64,000 bases of DNA from Undibacterium sp049340185 (GTDB lineage: Bacteria; Pseudomonadota; Gammaproteobacteria; Burkholderiales; Burkholderiaceae_D). A program made the translations under genes and the position numbers. The notes below the pieces were generated by a model, which saw only the letters and a program-made list of their open reading frames with translations, was not told the origin of the DNA and did no database searches. Location of the stretch: the NCBI RefSeq assembly GCF_049340185.1, contig NZ_JBMPPC010000004.1, forward strand, positions 124,001-188,000. Reading direction: 5' to 3'. Below are positions 59,769 to 64,000 of this stretch, piece by piece (the stretch's first letter is position 1; each line of letters begins with the position of its first letter).

Positions 59769-62552
59769 ATGTCACGCATCAGAAGCAAACGCACATCGAT
59801 CGCCATGCTCTCCGCATCTGCTGTTCTTATCGCAAGCTTAGGCGCATGCAGCAAAACACAAAGTACGGACAAATTATTAGCTGACGCGAAACAATACCAG
59901 CAAAAAGGTGACAGCAAAGCTGCCATTATTCAACTAAAAAACGCCTTACAAAAAGATCCTGACAATAAAGACGTGCGTTTTTTATTAGGTTCAATTTACA
60001 ACGAAACTGGTGATGCGCTGTCTGCGGAAAAAGAAATCAGAAAAGCGATCAGTCTTGGTATCAGTCAAAACCTAGTCGTAATGGATCTGGCAAAAGCCTT
60101 ACTGGCACAAGGCCAATTCCAAAAAGTACTTGATGAAACAGATAAAGATCCCAAATCCAAGACCGACGCTCAATTGTTGAGCTTAAGAGGAAATGCCTAT
60201 CTTGCATTGGGAAAAGCGACTGAGGCAAAGACGGCATTTGAGCAGGCTCTTAAAGACAAAGAAAATTATCCTGATGCACTGATAGGTTTGGCCAAACAGG
60301 CGTTTGCTAATAAAGATATTGCGAGCACAAATACCTACGCTGATCTCGCAGTCACAAAGAACCCGCAAAATATCGCTGCCTGGTTATTTAAGGGTGATCT
60401 GATGCGCGTACAGGGCAAGCTTGACGATGCTCTGGCCGCCTATAGTGAAACAATCAAGTTGCAACCAGAGAATGTACAAGCATTGCTGGTAAGGGCAAAC
60501 TTGCAAATAGGTTTGAAGAAATTCGAAGAAGCAAAAAAAGACATTGATGCGGCCAAAAAAGTATCAGGCGGCAATATTCTGGTGATGTACACACAAGCCC
60601 TGCTGGATTTCAGTCAAAACAAAAATACAGAAGCACATGAATCATTGCAGCAGGTAATGCGCGTCGCTCCGGATTACATGCCAGCGGTATTGTTATCTGG
60701 GGCTGTGCAGTACGCCTTAGGTGCGACTAAGCAGTCTGAACAGGACTTAAGAAAGTATCTCAGCAAAGTACCCAACAGCGCCTATGCGCAAAAACTCTTA
60801 GCAGCAACACTGCTGAAAAGTAATCAGCCGCACGAGGCGATTCCCATCATAGAAACAGCGCTGAAAATTACGCCCGATGATAGTCAGCTAATGGCAATGG
60901 CGGGCGAATCGTACATGATGACAAGAGAATTCTCCAAAGCATCAGAATACTTTGAAAAAGCCAGCGCTTTAGCACCGAAACAAAGTGACTATCGCACCGC
61001 ACTGGGAATGAGCAAGCTTGGTCAGGGCGATGGAGGTCAGGCGGTTGCGGAACTGGAAAAAGCGGTGAATCTGGACGAAAAATCGACTAAAGCAGGCGTC
61101 CTCTTGATCATGACTCATTTGAAATTGAAGGAATATGATAAGGCTCTCGCCGCTGTCAAAGTCACAGAAAAAGAACAACCAGAAAATCCGCTTATTCAAA
61201 ATCTTAAAGGTGGTATTTATCTGAATAAGAAAGATCTTGCTAACGCGCGTCTCAGTTTTGAAAAAGCAGTTTCATTGCAAGCTACGTTTTTCCCTGCCGT
61301 TGCAAATCTCGCCAGACTAGACATTCAGGATAAAAAACCCGAAGCAGCAAAAAAACGTTTTGAAGCTTTATTAGAAAAAGACAAAAAAAATCTCCCGGCA
61401 ATGACCGCTCTGGCAAGCCTGGCGATCTCCAACGGAGACAACGAAGGAGGGAAAGTTTGGCTAGAACGTGCCAACACTGAAAATCCTGACAACCTGCAAA
61501 TTGTACAGTTGCTAGCGACGCACTATTTGCGAATGGGCGATAAAGATAAGGCATTGGCTTTTGTCAAAAAGACGCAATCAACAAACCAGAAGAGTGCTGA
61601 GTTAATGAATTTTCTGGCAAAAGTTCAAATGCTCACCGGAGATAAAGCCGGCGCCTTGGATAGCTATACCAAGCTAACAGTCTTGTTGCCAGAATCAGCG
61701 GCAGCGCAGTATCAGGTCGCATCGACTTACATGGCAATGGGCAACGAAACCTCGGCCGTTGATGCGCTGAAAAAGACCTTGCGATTAGATGATAAATTTC
61801 TAGACGCCGAACTGGCATTAGCAAGTGTACATATTAAAAATGGTAAATTTGACGATGCACTAGCAATCGCCAGACAGGTACAGAAACAGCAGGAAAAATC
61901 CCCAGCAGGCTATGTGATGGAGGGTGACACGCTGCTGATGCAGAAGAAGTCTGCACCGGCAGTCAAGGCTTATGAACAGGCGTTGAAGATCAACGCAGCT
62001 GGGCCAGTTTTCATTAAATTACATAATGCTTTACTAGCCGATGCCAAAGCCAAAGACGCGGATACCCGCATGGCACAATGGTTAAAAACCCATCCGGAAG
62101 ATCTCGGTGTACGTTTGTACCTAGGCACCTACTTACTGAACACGGTTAAAAACCGTCCGGCGGCCATAGAACAGTTTCAACTCATACTGAAGAGCGATCC
62201 GAATAATATTCCTGCATTAAATAATATTGCCTGGGCTTATTCTGAGGAAAAAGACAAAAAAGCATCTGAGTATGCAGAGCGCGCCTACAAGCTTTCAGGT
62301 GACAATCCTGCCATCATGGACACACTTGCGTGGATCTTATTGGATCAAGGCAATACGGCGCGGGCCTTACCTTTACTTGAAAAAGCAAGCACCCTTCAGC
62401 CAGATGCATTGGAAATACGCTATCACTTCGCTGTAGCGCTTGTAAAATCAGGTGATAAAGCAAAAGCAAAGAAAGAGCTGGAGTCTATTACAGCACCAGG
62501 GAAGATTTTTGCTAAATCAGATGAAGCCAAGGCCCTGTTAAAGCAACTCTAA
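59769..62552 (+). CDS. prsT: PEP-CTERM system TPR lipoprotein PrsT
   Basis: A 927-residue lipoprotein. The signal peptide ends with the lipobox LGAC (Cys27). Almost the whole mature chain is TPR repeats, about twenty helix pairs (for example AAIIQLKNALQKDPDNKD, AYSETIKLQPENVQALLVRA and AIEQFQLILKSDPNNIPAL). Size, lipobox and repeat pattern match the TPR lipoprotein that accompanies XrtA exosortase and the PrsK/PrsR regulators. It probably scaffolds export or sorting at the envelope. It is convergent with the export lipoprotein gene. Confidence 0.93.
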   Translation: MSRIRSKRTSIAMLSASAVLIASLGACSKTQSTDKLLADAKQYQQKGDSKAAIIQLKNALQKDPDNKDVRFLLGSIYNETGDALSAEKEIRKAISLGISQNLVVMDLAKALLAQGQFQKVLDETDKDPKSKTDAQLLSLRGNAYLALGKATEAKTAFEQALKDKENYPDALIGLAKQAFANKDIASTNTYADLAVTKNPQNIAAWLFKGDLMRVQGKLDDALAAYSETIKLQPENVQALLVRANLQIGLKKFEEAKKDIDAAKKVSGGNILVMYTQALLDFSQNKNTEAHESLQQVMRVAPDYMPAVLLSGAVQYALGATKQSEQDLRKYLSKVPNSAYAQKLLAATLLKSNQPHEAIPIIETALKITPDDSQLMAMAGESYMMTREFSKASEYFEKASALAPKQSDYRTALGMSKLGQGDGGQAVAELEKAVNLDEKSTKAGVLLIMTHLKLKEYDKALAAVKVTEKEQPENPLIQNLKGGIYLNKKDLANARLSFEKAVSLQATFFPAVANLARLDIQDKKPEAAKKRFEALLEKDKKNLPAMTALASLAISNGDNEGGKVWLERANTENPDNLQIVQLLATHYLRMGDKDKALAFVKKTQSTNQKSAELMNFLAKVQMLTGDKAGALDSYTKLTVLLPESAAAQYQVASTYMAMGNETSAVDALKKTLRLDDKFLDAELALASVHIKNGKFDDALAIARQVQKQQEKSPAGYVMEGDTLLMQKKSAPAVKAYEQALKINAAGPVFIKLHNALLADAKAKDADTRMAQWLKTHPEDLGVRLYLGTYLLNTVKNRPAAIEQFQLILKSDPNNIPALNNIAWAYSEEKDKKASEYAERAYKLSGDNPAIMDTLAWILLDQGNTARALPLLEKASTLQPDALEIRYHFAVALVKSGDKAKAKKELESITAPGKIFAKSDEAKALLKQL

Positions 62553-62559
62553 GCACCTA

Positions 62560-62597
62560 AGTGGTATCGAGTAATTAGCAATCAACTCGATACCACT
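62560..62597. other. Perfect 13-bp-arm hairpin after prsT
   Basis: AGTGGTATCGAGT and ACTCGATACCACT enclose a 12-nt loop, 8 bp after the prsT stop. No T tract follows, so it is not an ordinary intrinsic terminator. It could stabilise the prsT mRNA. Confidence 0.65.
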
Positions 62598-62823
62598 GAG
62601 ATTCAAGCAGATACGTGTACTTCCCCTTCTTCATTGACACACACGGTGAACTTACTATGTAGCAGTTGGAATATGTGTAAGTCATGACTCACACGAGATT
62701 AAATGACTTTTTCCAGCTAGCAGGAACAGGCCTTATTCACATCGCCTACATAAAAAATGCAAAGGTATTTGAATCAAATTTTTGATGCATCAAATACCAA
62801 AGCGATAAATAGTACCCACCAAT

Positions 62824-62854
62824 AAAAAAGCCACTTCATCGAAGTGGCTTTTTT
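62824..62854. terminator. Bidirectional terminator between prsT and the export gene
   Basis: AAAAAAGCCACTTC and GAAGTGGCTTTTTT form a 14-bp stem with a 3-nt loop between convergent genes. T or A tracts lie on both sides. Confidence 0.92.
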
Positions 62855-62870
62855 ATTTAACAGCACAGGA

Positions 62871-63503
62871 TCAGAAGAAACTTTGTGGGATAACCAGAAC
62901 ATCACCAGGGCGAACCGGAACATTGGCAGAGATATCGCCATCTTTAATCAAATCATTCAGACGCACATTCAGTGTTTGCTGCTTACCATCGATGGTACGG
63001 ATGATATTTGCTTTGTTACCAGAGGCGAATTCCGTAATACCGCCTACAGCAATCACCACGTCCATCAGAGACATCCCTTTACGATAAGCCAGTGCCTGAG
63101 GTTTGGCAGCTTGTCCTATCACACGAATTTGTTCGCTATAGGGGCCAGAGAATGCGGTCACAATTACAGTAACCACCGGTTGCTGAATGAACTTTGCTAA
63201 AGCTTTCTCGATATCACGGGCTAATTCGGTCGAAGTTTTACCAATCGCCACCACGTCCTCAACCAGAGGTGTCGTGATTTTACCGTCTGGACGTACTGAG
63301 ACCACCATCGATACTTCAGGATTACGCCACACAATGACATTGACCGAGTCACCAGCACCGATAAGGTAGTCATGATTAGGGGCTTGAGATTCAGCCGTTG
63401 GTGCAGGTGTGACATTTGTCGCGCAACCGCTGACGATTAAAACGAATAATGTTGCGGATAGGCATGAAAGCCAGCTGGAAATTTTTGATTGAAGCTTGTT
63501 CAC
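62871..63503 (-). CDS. XrtA/PEP-CTERM-type polysaccharide export lipoprotein
   Basis: A 210-residue Wza-like periplasmic/outer-membrane lipoprotein with lipobox VSGC (Cys27). The Poly_export domain is IGAGDSVNVIVWRNPEVSMVVSVRPDGKI (about 48-76), followed by a SLBB-like region (IRVIGQAAKPQALAYRKGMSLMDVVIAVGG). It ends VRPGDVLVIPQSFF, typical of the PEP-CTERM export family. It should form part of the pore for the matrix polysaccharide. Normally it leads a long EPS operon. Here a terminator follows 17 bp after the stop and 497 bp precede it without another gene, so it is monocistronic. Confidence 0.93.
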   Translation of the reverse strand: MNKLQSKISSWLSCLSATLFVLIVSGCATNVTPAPTAESQAPNHDYLIGAGDSVNVIVWRNPEVSMVVSVRPDGKITTPLVEDVVAIGKTSTELARDIEKALAKFIQQPVVTVIVTAFSGPYSEQIRVIGQAAKPQALAYRKGMSLMDVVIAVGGITEFASGNKANIIRTIDGKQQTLNVRLNDLIKDGDISANVPVRPGDVLVIPQSFF

Positions 63504-63611
63504 GTGAGTCCCCTATGTGAGATGGTTGAATGTCTTCTCACTGAAATTAGCATTCAACAGAAGTTAACATGAAAGCATGATATTACCACCAACGGATGGC
63601 AAAACAAGCTC

Positions 63612-63632
63612 ATTTACTTGTTTTTTTTACAT
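63612..63632 (+). repeat. 21-bp direct repeat, copy 1
   Basis: It begins ATTTACTTG and ends in eight T then ACAT. It is identical to 63882-63902. Confidence 0.8.
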
Positions 63633-63772
63633 AATTATTTTGACACATTTTTCAATGATCAGCTTGCTTGCAAAAGTATAGTACAGACCGTCACGAGAGA
63701 ACGACTTTCGACTAATGTTCTGTATAAATTTAAACAATTTCCCACGAAACATTTAATTTCCACATAGAAATA

Positions 63773-63794
63773 AAGTGTTTAGAATCCGACACTT
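63773..63794. promoter_or_regulatory. Palindrome resembling the PEP-CTERM upstream site
   Basis: Perfect AAGTGT/ACACTT arms. Read on the minus strand it contains TGTCGGA, the first half of the 17-bp site found before both PEP-CTERM genes. The second half does not match. Confidence 0.4.
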
Positions 63795-63881
63795 AGCAAA
63801 ATATGGCAAGTAATTCTGCTTATCTCTGCTTTCTCTGCAATTATCATAAAAAGTATGGCACCTTAATTCAGGAAGTACCGA

Positions 63882-63902
63882 ATTTACTTGTTTTTTTTAC
63901 AT
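63882..63902 (+). repeat. 21-bp direct repeat, copy 2
   Basis: Identical to 63612-63632 and separated from it by 249 bp. Confidence 0.8.
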
Positions 63903-64000
63903 TTACATAATATTATGATTCACAAAATATTCGTGCCTTTCCAAGTAATAAACTGGTAAGTTAGTAATATAGCGAATCGCCACTAAAATCACCTCATATG

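Larger units (their letters stand above)
63504..64000. other. AT-rich regulatory region at the right edge
   Basis: The 497 bp contain no credible ORF. A 21-bp exact direct repeat occurs at 63612-63632 and 63882-63902, and a palindrome with TGTCGGA content lies at 63773-63794. Promoters for the export gene (leftward) and for a gene beyond the window (rightward) probably lie here. Confidence 0.6.

Noticed and set aside
63804..63820. TGGCAAG...CTGCT as a sigma-54 promoter
   Set aside because: GG and GC are 11 bases apart, not 10, and the TTGC of the -12 element is missing.
63856..63871. TGGCACC...TTCAG as a sigma-54 promoter
   Set aside because: The -24 element is good, but the invariant GC at -12 is absent.

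Overview
The window looks like chromosomal DNA of a betaproteobacterium of the Burkholderiales, most likely Oxalobacteraceae (Undibacterium- or Herminiimonas-like). The reasons are roughly balanced base composition, a CysB-type regulator fused onto a cysTWA operon, a fused isobutyryl-CoA mutase (IcmF) next to a giant indolepyruvate:ferredoxin oxidoreductase, a glucose-type sugar ABC operon with its own two-component system, and PEP-CTERM/XrtA (exosortase) genes. The genus is inferred from remembered families, not from a search. I see no rRNA, tRNA, prophage, integron or CRISPR array. The only mobile DNA is a RAYT transposase with its palindromes and a family of MITE-like intergenic repeats.

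Layout. 1-810: end of a possible metalloprotease and an unknown gene. 1.1-5.9 kb: a degenerate EAL-domain protein, then cysT-cysW-cysA-cysB. 6.1-11.2 kb: a Fur-box-preceded operon (PepSY membrane protein, DUF2271 protein with a flavinylation-like motif, DUF4198, ApbE, membrane flavodoxin reductase), interrupted by a MITE. 11.3-17.2 kb, minus strand: small accessory genes (DUF3820, membrane protein, YjdM, DUF3291, DUF4336, a PEP-CTERM protein, RAYT, DUF5063). 17.6-25.2 kb: icmF and the indolepyruvate oxidoreductase. 25.9-35.9 kb: sugar uptake, with an orphan binding protein, response regulator and histidine kinase on the minus strand, divergent from LamB-like porin, binding protein, two permeases and an ATPase. 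36.2-39.8 kb: LysR, Lrp, EamA exporter and a GGDEF protein.

40.2-49.7 kb holds the least ordinary assembly. Two exported cupredoxin-like proteins bracket a GGDEF/EAL protein, a Cache-GGDEF protein (opposite strand) and a duplicated pair of genes: a DUF3034 envelope protein followed by an exported group-1 truncated haemoglobin. Exported globins paired with type-1-copper-like proteins and c-di-GMP enzymes suggest an envelope heme/copper redox or gas-sensing system whose function I cannot name.

49.9-53.5 kb: ompW (FNR-box), ettA, a FliL-like orphan and yigZ. 53.8-64 kb: surface and exopolysaccharide functions, namely a PEP-CTERM trypsin-like protease, a second trypsin-like protease, UDP-GlcNAc dehydrogenase and epimerase of the TviB/TviC type, a FemAB/GNAT-like protein, the TPR lipoprotein PrsT and the XrtA-type polysaccharide export lipoprotein. 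Both PEP-CTERM genes, 38 kb apart, are preceded by a sigma-54-type -24/-12 element and share a 17-bp upstream site (16 of 17 identical), which points to a common enhancer-binding regulator, plausibly PrsR.
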